Shown: positions 51,917-63,267, counted from the stretch's first letter. The stretch is 64,000 nucleotides of DNA from Acholoe squamosa (GCA_949317995.1 OX439036.1:89007920-89071919), one strand, 5' to 3'. Translations and numbers: made by a program. Notes: a model not told the origin generated them from the sequence alone.

Positions 51917-52220
51917 CACTGAAAACCTAGAAGTTCTGAAACTAGTCAGCGGTGACCACCTTAGGTCCTCAAGTTGACAATACCTAAAACTACAACTTTA
52001 GGTAGTCAAAAAGACGACTTTAAGTCGTCATCCTGACGACCTGAGTCGTCTATATGACGACTCTGTACTGTCAGTATTGTCATCCTGATGACTCAGGTAG
52101 TCAGGATGATGACCTAAAGTCATCATTTTGACTACCTAAAGCTGTAGTTTTAGGTATCGTCAACTTGAGGACCTAAAGTGGTTACCGCTGACTAGTTTCG
52201 GATCTTCCATGATTTCAGTG
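51917..52220. mobile_element. CACTG-ended foldback MITE built of GACGAC/GTCGTC units
   Basis: Flanked by TA. The two arms, about 145 bp each, are near-perfect inverted copies: CACTGAAAACC at the left end against GATTTCAGTG at the right, then CTGAAACTAGTCAGCGGT and AGGTCCTCAAGTTGAC mirrored. Near the centre the arms are made of GACGACT, AGTCGTC and similar units. Nothing is encoded. Arm identity is high enough to suggest recent origin or conversion. Confidence 0.85.
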
Positions 52221-53384
52221 TATGTATACTAAAATCAGGGTAAGAACATGTACTCTCATCATTTCTGGAACCATGAAAAATATGTCCTTTATATCAATGC
52301 CCTAAATGGTGCTTGTTCCGTTGAGATTTTCAATAGTAAATCCAATGCCTTTGACACAGAAGACGGCATAGATGTAGAGCTTCTCCTGGAACTTACCGGA
52401 TAGTCCCTAACAAAGTAAGCTAAGTATAGAGACCCATAGAGCTTTAAGAAGGAGAGAGTGGAATCAGAGAGCATGCTGATCTGGAGCAGCCTAGAGAGCA
52501 GTTGAGATGCGAGTAGGTACTTAAAACAACTCATATTGAAACTTACGGAGCAGCTCACAGTGACTAAGGGGTGTTTTCACATAAAATGTCTCACGGAGCA
52601 ATCCATACAGTGCTGAGAACACGGACACAGCAATACACACAGTACCACCCTGACCATTGTGCAGAGCAGAGCATGAGCCAGAATACAGAGCAGCCCATAG
52701 AGCAGCTCATGGATTAAATTTTGTATAGAGCAGCTCAAAGGCTGACTGCCACTATACAAGGAAGACTGGGCCAAAGTACAATGTGAGTAGATAAGGAGGG
52801 AGCTGAGGGAAGGGGGAGGATGTAAGAAGTGAAGGGGTGTAGGGTCGGCGATCAGAAATTGGGCCGGTAATGGTTGGGGTGTGCCAGGATGATAGGATTG
52901 GGCACGAGGGCCCTCAGTCTTAGTACAGATACCCATCCCCTCTCACCCCCTACCAGGACCCCCACCCTCCACTCCCCCACCCCATGGGACTCTGCAGGCC
53001 GACACCACGGCACACCACACCGGCCAGGGGCAGGGCCCCGACCACATTAACTGAAAAAAGAAATTTGTATAAAAAGGGGCCATGATGGATGAGGGGTTTA
53101 GGGTGGTCACTACGCATGTGTAGATTGGGAATGACGTGTGCCGGGCGTGTGGGGACCGGATATGAGAGAGGTTTAGTTGAATGGGGGGGGGGTGTATAGA
53201 GAAGGTAAGAGATCGGGGAAGGTAAATTAAAGATAAGGTCTGTTGGGAGTGAAGGGTAGAGAGAGGAATGTTGGAGGGCGGGATGCAGGCATGGACTAGT
53301 GGGAGGTTGGCTGATCAGATTTATGTCGCGGTATTTAACTAGACTTACTCATGTTTGATTGGATATTGAGTCCCCCTCCCGTCT
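52221..53384. other. Unassigned sequence with GAGCAGCTCA motif repeats
   Basis: GAGCAGCTCA-like phrases recur loosely between 52550 and 52745. No gene is recognised. A GC-rich tract at 52930-53040 and G runs near 53186 are unremarkable. Confidence 0.4.
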
Positions 53385-53430
53385 GGACAGGTATTTAAAA
53401 TCAGCTTGTCCAAAAATCCTAGACAGGTAG

Positions 53431-53791
53431 TTGTTGTTGTTGTTAAAGATGTTTATTGACCAAATACTACACACGTACAAGTGTGCTATCGTACAAGTGT
53501 GCTATCTTCATTAGGGTTATTTACAAACCAGAAATACAAACTGAAGACAAAGCACACATGCGATACCCACACGACTATTACATAATCAGGGTTACTCATC
53601 ACATTTCCATCACAAATGACAGCAACATTTGTATGTCATACATTCCTTGTTTTCCATACCCACATACGACCTCAATATGGATATCGAGCATGCTTATCAA
53701 TATCACCTTTCACTCTCGGTATACAGACATTCTAGAGCAAACATTTAGTATAAATTACTATTTATATCAATAAACAGTTTATGCATTGCTA
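53431..53791 (-). mobile_element. LINE 3' fragment with CAA-repeat tail
   Basis: On the minus strand it ends GGTCAATAAACATCTTTAAC followed by CAACAACAACAAC. That gives a polyadenylation-type AATAAA and a simple tail. The position matches an uninterrupted site in the 58.2-kb copy of the host repeat, so the borders are supported by comparison. No RT motif is left in the 360 bp; the open frame at 53456-53773 on the plus strand is chance. Confidence 0.55.
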
Positions 53792-53885
53792 GTCCATAAC
53801 AGCAGTGATTGCATTTATGGATGACACTATGAGATGAATGATTGAATCTATGACGAGTGGTGAGGGAGAAAACCACTATCAGGGC

Positions 53886-55838
53886 CAGGGCTGGGTTTCT
53901 TCCCGGAAGAAAGGTATTTCTTCCAGGACAATGGAAGAAACCTGGAAGAAACCTATTTTGTCCGGTTTCCTCCAGATTTCTTCTGGAAGAAATGGAAGAA
54001 ACTGGAAGAATCTCAGAACACTCTTGGAAATAAGTATGTATACTATGATTTTCGCTAAATTCACTTGCTATGGCCAATTAAATAGACAGACCTATAGGGA
54101 TCTATAGAAGCCAGACCCGAAATAAGAATACTATTTTTCGTTTGACTGTAACTCATTTGCTTTCAAAGTTTGGATAAAAAATCTACAACATCCCTTTTAG
54201 ATGTCCACTCCCATAGTCTTAAAGGGTTAACTTCAGCTTAGATGAATGTATCAAATCTGCTTCTGGTTAAGCAGGTGACCTGGCTAAACTGATTCTTACC
54301 CTTGGACCATATCAGGCCATAACACAAAGTGAAGATTTGGTATGCAATAGCAAAGCTGGCCTTCTACTTTGTAGTTTAGCCAGGGTAATAAGAAAAACAA
54401 TGTGGATACCAGAGGAAAGAATGTCCTTTAAGAAATGGGTTTCTTCCATCTCAAAGTAAAAAAAAGGGCAGAAACTGGGGAAATGTCCACAATCAAAACA
54501 GTCTTATCTGCATGGGCCTTCTGTATATCCATGAAACCACACTGAGAAAATATTCTTACTCACTTGAGTCTGGATCCAGACTCAGGCAATGTCGCCAAAA
54601 TGAGTATCATTTGAGACTCAGTCTCACCATTGGATGATACTCAGGCAGAGCCAGGGTATCATTCAAGGATCAGCCTCAGGATCTACCAGAGTATCACCTC
54701 AGGATCAGGCTGAGTCTCAAATCTTACTCATTTTGGCGACATTGCCTGAGTCTGGATACAGACTCATGTGAGTAAGAATATTTTCTCAGTGCATGCAAGC
54801 AAATTTCAACCACTTTACAACAAAGTCATCTTTCCTCAGAATTAGTTTCTTCCATCACATTTTTTTTTGCAAAACCTTTCTAATGTGTAACCATCAAATA
54901 GCTATTGAATATAGTCCTCAGTCATGAGAGGTATAAAGTCAGTTTAATTCACTGCATCTTCACCAAAGCTAGATGCATTGAATAAAAAAAGACATGTATA
55001 TCACTTATACTCCATTTGAAGTTAGTCTCACTTTGAAAAGAACTGGAAATGTAATTTTGTCCAGGTCACAAAAACAGACAATATTATCCATTCATAACGA
55101 GATCGCGCATGGCGAGATTTGTATGTAAGAGATTATTTTAGAATATGTCTAATTTTGCCAATTTTTTTATTTAACAATGATGTATTGTGAGTTAAAAGTA
55201 CACCAAAGGTGTAATAGCCGATTGGGAGTGGTAGGCCAAGGCAGCGCCGGGTCAGGGTAGCGTGAGGACAGCTTTCTCTACCTGTTATGTAATATCATAT
55301 GCGGACATGCGACCTCTATCAGCGGCCGTTTTGGTAAACAACATAGACTTGCACATGTCCATATTTACTTGGCTTGATGGTTGATGAATAATTTATTTAG
55401 TACTGTCACTATATTCTTTTTTTTTTCTTTTTTTTTAAAAAAAAGAAGAATTGCCACACTGAATGATCTATAGAATATAGAGAGTAGTGGTATTTGTTAC
55501 AACGATCATGCCGACCAGGGGTAGTGTATGGGTAGTTGTACTGAAGCCGAAGAGGCATATATGCCTCTCAGCTAATTAAGTTTCTTCCATCAGGATTATT
55601 TGAAGAACCAATATCTCTTCCCCCCACCAGGAATTGAAAAGATACCTCTGTAATTATCTTTATTATACTTTGATTCATATTTGGAGACAGTTTAGGTTAT
55701 ATTCTTAACGTTTCATGGCATTTTTTCAGTTTCTTCCATTTCTTCCACTTTGAGGCGGACAAAACCTATTTCTTCCAGATATTTTTTCCACAGTTTTAAC
55801 CATTCCCCCACCCCCCACGAAGAAACCTTCCAACCCTG
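53886..55838. mobile_element. hAT-like non-autonomous transposon, 1.95 kb
   Basis: The ends CAGGGCTGGGTTTCTTC and GAAGAAACCTTCCAACCCTG are inverted copies apart from a 3-bp gap. They are flanked by an 8-bp duplication with one mismatch, ATCAGGGC at 53878-53885 and ACCAGGGC at 55839-55846. Eight-base duplications and CAGGG-type ends fit hAT elements. TTTCTTCCA and TGGAAGAAA motifs crowd both subterminal regions and recur inside (about 54437, 54846, 55580). No transposase frame. It carries a nested CACTG foldback at 54540-54791. Confidence 0.75.
54540..54791. mobile_element. CACTG-ended foldback MITE nested in the hAT-like element
   Basis: The ends CACTGAGAAAATATTCTTAC and GTAAGAATATTTTCTCAGTG are perfect reverse complements, and the arms continue through GAGTCTGGATCCAGACTCAG and GGCAATGTCGCCAAAATGAG with few mismatches. 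CA lies on both sides. That is a 2-bp duplication that is not TA. The centre is made of GAGTATC, TCAGG and GACTCAG-type units. Confidence 0.85.
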
Positions 55839-56000
55839 ACCAGGGCACATCCCCTACTCTTTTTGAAGGATATCATCTACCCGGGAGCAAGTGTTCGTTC
55901 ATTTACATGGTCCAATAGACAGGTCCAGACAAACCATAGTTGTGGTTTACTGAGGGGGCTCCCATGACAGAAGACAAGCGTATAGGCCTGGCTTGCCCAT

Positions 56001-58128
56001 ATGGACACCAGCTGCTCACATGCTAATCTCAAATGTGTATCCTTTTACAATTCCGATATACCAAACGTTAGTATGCAAGGGACTGCTCCTTTGTGGACTC
56101 CCGATGAAAATATCCTGCTCCTTCATGCCCACATCATGAAGATCATGAAGGTCCCCAATCTACAGGTGGATGATAGAAGAAGCAGGCAATGTGTGGTTAT
56201 CCACGCACTGACAGATCAGTCTGACTTCATAATGTGACAGAATCTAATATCTACACTTCCCACTAACCTGCCTAACCAGGTAAGAACCTCCACATATATG
56301 ACCTCTGAGAGTTGCCAAGGTTAAACCGGTCAGTACCACACCTCATCCATCACCTGGTAATTACCACAGCCACCACAAGGAGGCAATACCTACCTCCAGC
56401 ATCCAGGGGGTGGGGCAGAATGACCAGTCACACAAAGGGGTCAGACACCACCCATGTATACATGTATGAGGGGGTAGTAACAATATAGGTACAATCCCTA
56501 TTTGTGACTGGAATATCAAAAAGTAGTCCCTCTATAGGTTAACCCAGTATATGACTGTGTGCATTGGTATTACTGTCAGATTATGCTTGCAATAGACTTT
56601 GGCAGATACTGTTATCTATGTCACACAATGTGCCTAATGAGGGTGACTGTATCAACAGGTGCACTGACTGTAATATGTATACACCAGCGGACTACATCTA
56701 CATCCATGAATACTAATTTAGCCCTGATATACTGGGTCAACCTGTTCACATAGAAGCCCAATGTAGCTGATACTTTTGCACCTAATCGACTTAAAGCCAT
56801 AAAATCCCTTAAGCTCTCTACAAGTTTAGATCTAGGGGTCCGGAAATTGCGTCCAGGGACCCTGAGACCGCAGCATCTCAAGTTGGAAAGTCTTCATGTT
56901 GCAGGCAATGCCAGAAATGTAAGTGACATACGACTTTAATTAATTTCAAATATTCATTGAATCATTACAAAATTCTATGATGATCCTTAGTTCACGGTCT
57001 ATCTTTTATTGTTGTCGTCAAGGCAATAGGGCCCTATATAATGCCCTTTTGTCGGCAATCCTATTTGCAACTGCCAGACCGGGCAGACTTAACAATTACC
57101 AAGGGGTACATCGGAGTATAATGAAAATAACCAAATATGGACCTGGAGGCATCACGCTGCCCTTAGATGGGTAAAGGGTTAATGGTGTTTTGAGATGACT
57201 GCAGGGAGGGTTACTGGAGGGTTACCACACCCACAGGAGTAGAATGTCAGTCGTGGTTGGTAGAAATGTCACCAGACTGAACGTGCGTCCTCCAGTGCCG
57301 ACCTGACATATCACATCACTAAAGTACAAGGGTGTCAACCGTGCACAGAATCCTCTACTAGCCAATTAGTCTATTCTGCCCTTACATCGACTATAGCGAG
57401 CATTTCGGGTGACCGAGGGGGCGATTTTGGCGTGCGTTGATAAAAAATATTCGGTAACATTGGCTTTGAAAGATGAGTAGCAACTCTACAGTGCCCAAGG
57501 CATATTTCTATATAGTTGAAAGTCGATATCACACAATGCTTAAAAACCCGATCCTCAGGATTTTTTTTTTGTCATATAAATTCCCTTTCCATTACGTAAA
57601 CAAATTACATCGATATCCGCTGAACATGGCTTATATCATACTGCCTCCGTCACACAGGTGGTTCGCACGCATTACAGTCATAATTTGCAAACTTAGGCTG
57701 GCGTTGATCAGACGTAAAAGCGTGTTAATGGATGACACCTACTCAAACTAAAACGGTTCCGACAAGTCTGGCTTCTCTTTTTCGCCTTTAATTTCCGATT
57801 TGCATTTGCTAGATACAGTACCAATGGAAATCAGAGACAAAAAAACAAATGACCGTATTAATCTAAACTTGAACTAAAGAATGAGATTCAGCTTTGAGGG
57901 AGGGCTGATTGATCATTGGCTTTAATAATGCAAGCCCAATAACCATGTCTGTATGGATTCCGCCTTTAGTGCATACCATACTAGGTTGTGAAGGAGGCTG
58001 GGGGGGGGGGGGGGGAGACCATTTAGACATCCATTCGATGTAGTTTCGCTCTTTAAGCCATCGGCGATGATTTGCCATCTTACATGGTGATACTCCAGGT
58101 TACTACTCTTTGAGACCATACTGTTTCC
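56001..58128. other. Unassigned intergenic sequence
   Basis: No gene recognised in 2.1 kb. A run of about 15 G lies at 58001-58015. Open frames at 56001-56237 and 57473-57751 show no motif. Confidence 0.45.
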
Positions 58129-58530
58129 AACCTTAGTTGGTTTCAAGTTTTTGTTTGGTTGATTTTACCTCTACTGATCGTAATCAAAATTAGCAGAAAC
58201 TGTGGGTTACAGACATTAGTACTGTCTTTTTTGTTCATTTTGGATAGGTATTTAAAAGCTGCTTGTCCAAACAGCTAGACACGGCATGGCAGTGACTGCA
58301 TCTATGGATGACCGATTATATATGAGATGAATGATCATATCTATATGAGGGGGGGGGTGTGAGGGGAAGCCCATTACTGGGACTTCTTTCCTCTACTCTT
58401 CTCAAAGGATAGCAAGTGTTCTTTTAATTGCCTGGTCCAATAGACAGGGTGAGACAAACCAAAGCCTGTGATCACTCCGACGTGGTTCACTGAGGGGAAA
58501 GTAAGCATGTAGGCCTGAGCCCGGTTTCAA
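58129..58530. repeat. Dispersed repeat copy 2 (uninterrupted)
   Basis: Aligns with copy 1 at 53.4-56.0 kb without its two insertions and with 32260-32350 at its left part. The site matching the hAT-like insertion reads CCATTACTGGGACTTC at about 58371-58386. Confidence 0.7.
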
Positions 58531-59221
58531 GGAATTCAGCATGGAATAGGTAGCGGGAACATCATTGACTGTAATATAGTCAGGACCTCTAACTAGTTGG
58601 GCATATCTGGACAAGGTGTGAAGTCGAGTTGGAAAGATAGGAGAGTTGGGTGACTTTGACAGCCAGTTCATTTAAATCGTGGAAAATGGATGATGAAAAG
58701 ATGAATTAGTTTGGGTTCTAGACTGCTGGCAATCCGTCATGTCTAGCGGGAGGAGTTTTTTTTTATTTAGCCCCCTGTATTGGCCACTAGCTGGTCTGGA
58801 GCTGGTTCCAGCGACACATACTGATAACAACTGATAAGATGGGACCAGCATGTCCCTGGAAGTGGGTGTTAACCAGGGACAAGGTATCCATCATGGTATG
58901 TCTTATCAGTAGGTTTTACCTCAACCAGCAAAATTCAAATGGCGTCTCCACTACTGAGTCCTATAGAAGGGAGACAGTGGTCGTGTGTCCCTAGTGGATA
59001 ATCTGATGTGAACACTGGGCATTCTGCGGTAAGAAGGTATGGGTAGTAGACAGTGGAGTAAGGATTAATATTTTCTTTTTCTAAGTCAAGGGGAGGAGGC
59101 GTTTGCTAATTTGGTAGGTGGGATCAGAAAGTTCGGACCCCTTCAAAGAGGCAAAGCAATAAGAAAATTGGTCCCCTCTCAAGATATGCGTATGTAAAAT
59201 TATGTTACCTATGGAGTGCAA
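58531..59221. other. Unassigned sequence
   Basis: No gene recognised. TTTTACCTCAACCAGC near 58914 loosely recalls the left part of the dispersed repeat. Confidence 0.4.
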
Positions 59222-59712
59222 ATATAATGCAGCAATATAAATTGCTGATAACTCGAAAAGTGAAAAGCCTGTGATTGGCTCCCATCAGTTGTGCACTCAT
59301 CCTGTTGCATGAGCACTCCCCCACCCAGGTTATTCGCACCACCAAGCCACTATTCGCATAACTCCTGCCAAAACTGCCCTATTTGCACCATATGGCCAAA
59401 AAAGGCGGGAAAATTGATACATGGATCAACATCATATACCTTCACCATTGGAGGCAAAAAGCGTCTTATGGCTGCCAACCAACTGAGTCTGTACAATATT
59501 GACACTTTGTCAAAATTTACAAAACTTGGTAATGAAATACCTTTTCCTGCAAGACCCCTACATCTCCTCCCTTAATGGCACTACAAATTCATTAAGTAAT
59601 TCTGCCTCTTATATATAAAATTTCCATCGTTTTTTTAAACTTATTCGCACCAGCAAAATGACTGAAAGTGCAGGGCCCCAGGGTGTCTCCTTATAACTCA
59701 CTTTTCTAGGTA
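59222..59712. mobile_element. TAACTCGAAAG-family element, copy E
   Basis: The left terminus TAACTCGAAAAG at 59249-59260 is preceded by ATATAATGCAGCAATATAAA, a diverged form of the block in copies A-C. The right end, ACTCACTTTTCTAGGTA, is a damaged form of CTTTTCGAGTTA, closing at about 59712. The interior from 59330 matches copy A closely. The open frame at 59291-59575 parallels the one in copy A, but this reflects DNA similarity. Confidence 0.6.
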
Positions 59713-59866
59713 AAAATGTACATAAAGGAGATAATGGTGGAGGCACCAAGGAAGGGGGAACCAAGATAGAAAAAGAGCAGAAAGGCAAGCAGGGAGGGAA
59801 AAAATCATGAGCAGAAAAAAATATGGGTAGCAGGGGGGTTCTGAGTGATAGGAGTAAGTATTATGA

Positions 59867-60050
59867 TTGATTGATTGATTGATTTGTGTTTTACAGCACT
59901 TTAGCGGCACTAAGTGGCTATCCCATGCTTCACAGGTTGATAATTTAACAAAGGAATGTGCCAGTGCCCGCGCATATGCGCACCACACACATCCTGAGGG
60001 GATAGGAAAGAGGAGATATAGACCCTTTTAAGTGGGCTAGGGAAGCCCGG
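59867..60050 (-). mobile_element. SINE with alternative 3' tail
   Basis: Flanked by AAGTATTATGA at 59856-59866 and AAGGATTATGA at 60052-60062, an 11-bp duplication with one mismatch. The head and body (GGGCTTCCCTAGCCCACTT through GTGTGTGGTGCGCATATGCG) are the same as in type 1 copies. After GTTAAATTATCAACCTGTGA the tail is different: TAGTGCCGCTAAAGTGCTGT, then AAAACACAAATC and ATCA repeats. The usual GACCTTAGCTGTC and GGCGTTAAACA tail is absent. Confidence 0.85.
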
Positions 60051-60062
60051 TAAGGATTATGA

Positions 60063-61464
60063 GAGGTGATGCTTTAAAGTTGATGACATTTATCAAGGAT
60101 TATCCCCTCTTTTATCCATTATGCATTCGCAACCACCCACCTAGACCCCTATAAATCATTGCTTTTACTTGATGAGCTAATTTGATCTCTACCGCTCTGT
60201 TCTCTAATTCTGATTTATGGTGCTGCAATAAATTGGAACCACAGTCTCAAATGATTCTCCGGTTCAGCCTATCTGACTTTGAGTATGGGAGAGTAATCCC
60301 TAATGAAGAGCATGCTTTATGGGGAAAATGGCCCCCAGAGCTCGGTAACCATGTTAAGAGTGGGAAGGGTATTGTCCCCACAGGCTGATATCTAGATTTC
60401 ACTGTTTGTATAGTAGATGACAATTCATCGCCTGATAGGATCAATGCCATATCAGGTAATGCTGTATATGTGATTGTGTTGAGTGAGTGAGTTAGTGCTG
60501 AGTGAGTGAGCAAGTAAGGAAGCAAACAAGTGACCGAGTCACTGAGTATATGTGAGTTTGTGGCTGAGTGAGTAGGTGGCTTAGTAAGTGAGCGAGCGAG
60601 CAAAGTGCATGAATGAGCGATTGCTGCTATTTCCTCATAGTTCTGAAATAGAATTGTATACAACTTCCGACCATGACTGTGTACATTGATGCAATAGAGA
60701 GACAATAGTACATGTATAGACTGCGCCCCCCCCCCACTTTTGGCCAACTCCTCAAAAGGTCAAAACTAAAAGGTCAAGCAAAGGGAGGTCAAAAATTGCA
60801 GAACCCCCCCCCCCCTGGTCCCACCCAATCTGAAACTGCTTCCCACGCCCCTGTTGTATGTGTCTTGAGCCATCTGTAGGCCTACCCGGTAGTTATCTCA
60901 CGGTGAGGTCATGCCCTCCTTCCTCATAATGTCACTATTACTAGTAACATACGGCAGCTTCCTCCTTGTTCCCATCAACCTGACCCTCATCCTCGTCAAT
61001 ATTTATACAATGTATGTCCTCTCCCACTACTTTCCTTGTTTCCTTCAACCACGGTTCCTTACTTTACGATATGGTCATTGTGACCATATCGTGGATATCG
61101 ATCACCCGGGGCATTACCATTGCTTTAACCGACATTCGGCATTATTAGCCATAAATTTATTAAAAATCCAGGTGTATAGCAGGAGTCTTATTCTACTTGG
61201 ACATGCGCTGGTTCCCCAGAAGGACCCTATGATTTTGTTACCAACCCCATCCAATTGACCCATGAACCAGCCTCCACGATGAGGGGCATTAAGGAAGCGT
61301 GATTTGGAATTCACGTCGTCCACCAGAGGGTATGCCAGGTCATGGTGGCATCGGACACAAGTAGGAGGGACGCGGGGCATATATCCGTTGTGATCATGCC
61401 CCGGGGATCAAGTAGCCCCTATAGAGGTCTACTAGGCCTATAGTTAGTAGTAGGTCTGGGGGTC
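60063..61464. other. Unassigned sequence with a GAGT simple repeat
   Basis: A degenerate GAGTGAGT/GAGCAAGT repeat covers about 60480-60620. Runs of C lie near 60725 and 60806. A perfect 12-bp inverted repeat with a 3-bp loop (ACGATATGGTCA, TTG, TGACCATATCGT) is at 61066-61092. No gene recognised. Confidence 0.5.
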
Positions 61465-61715
61465 TAGATGGGGGGTCCCCATGTCCCTTGTCGATTTTAA
61501 GAAAAGCCCATGTCAAATGTCACTATATTTGTATTTTCCTCTGTCCTTGCCACTAAGCTCCATGTCACATGCCAATTTTAAGAAAAGTCCATGTCCCCTG
61601 GCACTATCTTTTTTTGACCCATGTCCTTGTCCCGTGAAGCTCCATGTCCTTTGTCGATTTTTAAAAAAAGGCCATGTCACACTGTCGATTTTAGGGGTCT
61701 AGACCCATAGGTCTA
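61465..61715. repeat. CATGTCGATTTTAAG array (copy 2)
   Basis: GGGGTCCCCATGTCCCTTG on the left and GTCGATTTTAGGGGTCTAG on the right match the borders of the 1.83-kb array. Units between them (TGTCGATTTTAAGAAAAG, TGCCAATTTTAAGAAAAG, TGTCGATTTTTAAAAAAAGG) are more diverged and more widely spaced. Confidence 0.7.
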
Positions 61716-62081
61716 TGTAAATGTAACATGGGCAGTGATACACATAAATAAAAATAGGCCAACAAGACTGTGTAGGCCCTATATCACTGTGATAAGCGCT
61801 GATAATGGATATCAAATTTATCATGATGACGCATAGGACCTAGGACCTACTCTGGTTTAGGCATAGGATTTAAAAAAGGAGGATAAAATAGCTAAACACA
61901 AAGCAATTGGCGGGAGAGGGATCATCAAGATTAATTTTCCTTCCTGCATCCTGGCAGTAGAAGAAAGGGACTATCATTGACATCACCATGGGCCTTGAAC
62001 ATATATATGTGATATCACATAGGCCTAGGTCCACATAAAGGCCTACTGTATACGTGGTACCCATGCAGGTGAGGCAACCCG
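61716..62081. other. Unassigned sequence
   Basis: No gene or repeat recognised. Confidence 0.4.
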
Positions 62082-62359
62082 CAGTGGCAGATCCAGGATT
62101 GTCTAGAAGGGGAGGGGCACACTGAACAGAGTTTATGAAAAGGAGTAGAGTGTTCGGGGAGGCCCAGGGGGCTAAGACTTGGTGAAAGCTGATGAGGTAG
62201 GGCTACCATGTGGCCCCGAGCACCGCAAGCTGCTCCTTGTTTGGGGCGGGGTTTGTGGCCCCCTCTACACTTTTCTTTTCCCTTTTTCTCCTTTTTTTCT
62301 TATTTTTTTTTTGTGGTGGGGGGGCAGGCCCCCTGGGCCACCCTCTGGATCCGCCACTG
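62082..62359. mobile_element. hAT-like MITE with CAGTGGCGGATCCAG-type ends
   Basis: CAGTGGCAGATCCAGGAT at the left and CTCTGGATCCGCCACTG at the right are inverted copies with one or two mismatches. This terminus is common among animal hAT-type MITEs as I recall. The 278-bp interior is pyrimidine-rich on the right and encodes nothing. The 8-bp flanks (GCAACCCG, ACATCCCC) do not match clearly. Confidence 0.65.
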
Positions 62360-62535
62360 ACATCCCCGGGGGCACCTCATAAATTTTACTGACAAGGGCA
62401 CTTTGCGGCTGGCAAGGGCAGTTTTTCATCAAAATTCCCCTAACAAATGTCCCATTTTCAGCCCAAAATCCCCCTAACAAGGGACCCACTGGACCTCAAT
62501 ACTAAGCCCTATAGGCCTACATGGGTGCTCAAAAT

Positions 62536-62800
62536 TATTGGGGCCCACAAGGGGACCCCCCTGACGTCACAATGTCGCCAAAATGCAAGGCTTCAGGTCA
62601 CATGTCACTTTTTTAGAAAGAATATAATGTCTAAAATTTAAAAATTTCAAGGCCTAAGTCGGCTAAGATCACATGTCACTTTTTTAGGGATTAGACATGT
62701 CACACATCACTTTTAAAAGGGTACAATGTCGAAATGTCACCTCAAAATGGCCAAATGTCGCCATGTCGTTTTTTACCCCTTGCCTTGGGGGCCACATTAT
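62536..62800. repeat. ATGTCACTTTTTTAG/ATGTCG array (copy 3, diverged)
   Basis: Contains AATGTCGCCAAAATG, CACATGTCACTTTTTTAG twice, ACATCACTTTTAAAAGGG and AATGTCGCCATGTCG, resembling the arrays at 1.8 and 61.5 kb but with TGTCACTTTTTTAG as the common unit. GGGGCCCACAAGGGGACC on the left and TTGGGGGCCAC on the right are loosely inverted. Confidence 0.5.
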
Positions 62801-62903
62801 TCGGATGTGCCTCAAACAAGGGTAAGGGGTTGCCATAGACTAGGTCCAGCCGCACACCCCTAACACCAATGTAATATCTCCTCGCTGAGCTGAAACTAGC
62901 AAT

Positions 62904-62909
62904 GGGAAA
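62904..62909 (-). terminator. Pol III terminator of the tRNA-Glu gene
   Basis: A run of six T on the minus strand shortly after the tRNA 3' end (after AAGGAAC), as expected for RNA polymerase III termination. Confidence 0.75.
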
Positions 62910-62917
62910 AAAGTTCC

Positions 62918-62989
62918 TTCCCAGACGGGGAATCGAACCCCGGCCGCGGCGGTGAGAGCGCCGAATCCTAACCACTAGACCACCTGGGA
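62918..62989 (-). tRNA. tRNA-Glu (anticodon CTC)
   Basis: A 72-nt sequence folds as a full cloverleaf on the minus strand. The acceptor stem TCCCAGG pairs with TCTGGGA (one G-U), with A as discriminator. The D arm is GTCT-AGTGGTTA-GGAT. The anticodon stem CGGCG/CGCCG holds loop CTCTCAC with anticodon CTC, and the T stem CGGGG/CCCCG encloses TTCGATT. The internal promoter boxes (TGGTCTAGTGG and GGTTCGATTCC) are intact. A TTTTTT Pol III terminator begins eight bases past the 3' end. There is no intron. It looks functional, not a SINE head, since no SINE body follows. Confidence 0.95.
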
Positions 62990-63267
62990 GACCCTACAGA
63001 GACTGGGAGGTGTACTAAATCCCAACTATGAGTATACATGATTATTAGCCAATCACTACAGCAAATCGTCCAGAATTTGGAGACCCCCCCCCCCACACTG
63101 AGATACTCATCACATCACAGCCTCTGTCAAAACTTGTCTTTTATTCTACCCCTGGGCACACCCCTTCCTACACACAGGTGAACCTTATCAAAGGTTGGCA
63201 ATACACAAATATATATATGTAACAAAAAAACTTAGTAACATGTATGTATACATGTAGCGTTGTTTCA

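Larger units (their letters stand above)
53385..56000. repeat. Dispersed repeat copy 1, split by two insertions
   Basis: Segments 53385-53430, 53792-53877 and 55847-56000 align in order with 58243-58520 (shared GGTATTTAAAA, GCTTGTCCAAA, ATCTATGGATGAC, GAGATGAATGAT, GGTCCAATAGACAGG and GACAAACCA). The two gaps are the LINE 3' fragment and the hAT-like element described separately. Confidence 0.75.

Noticed and set aside
62742-62975. 77-residue minus-strand frame overlapping the tRNA.
   Set aside because: It runs into the tRNA-Glu gene on the same strand and has no family features.
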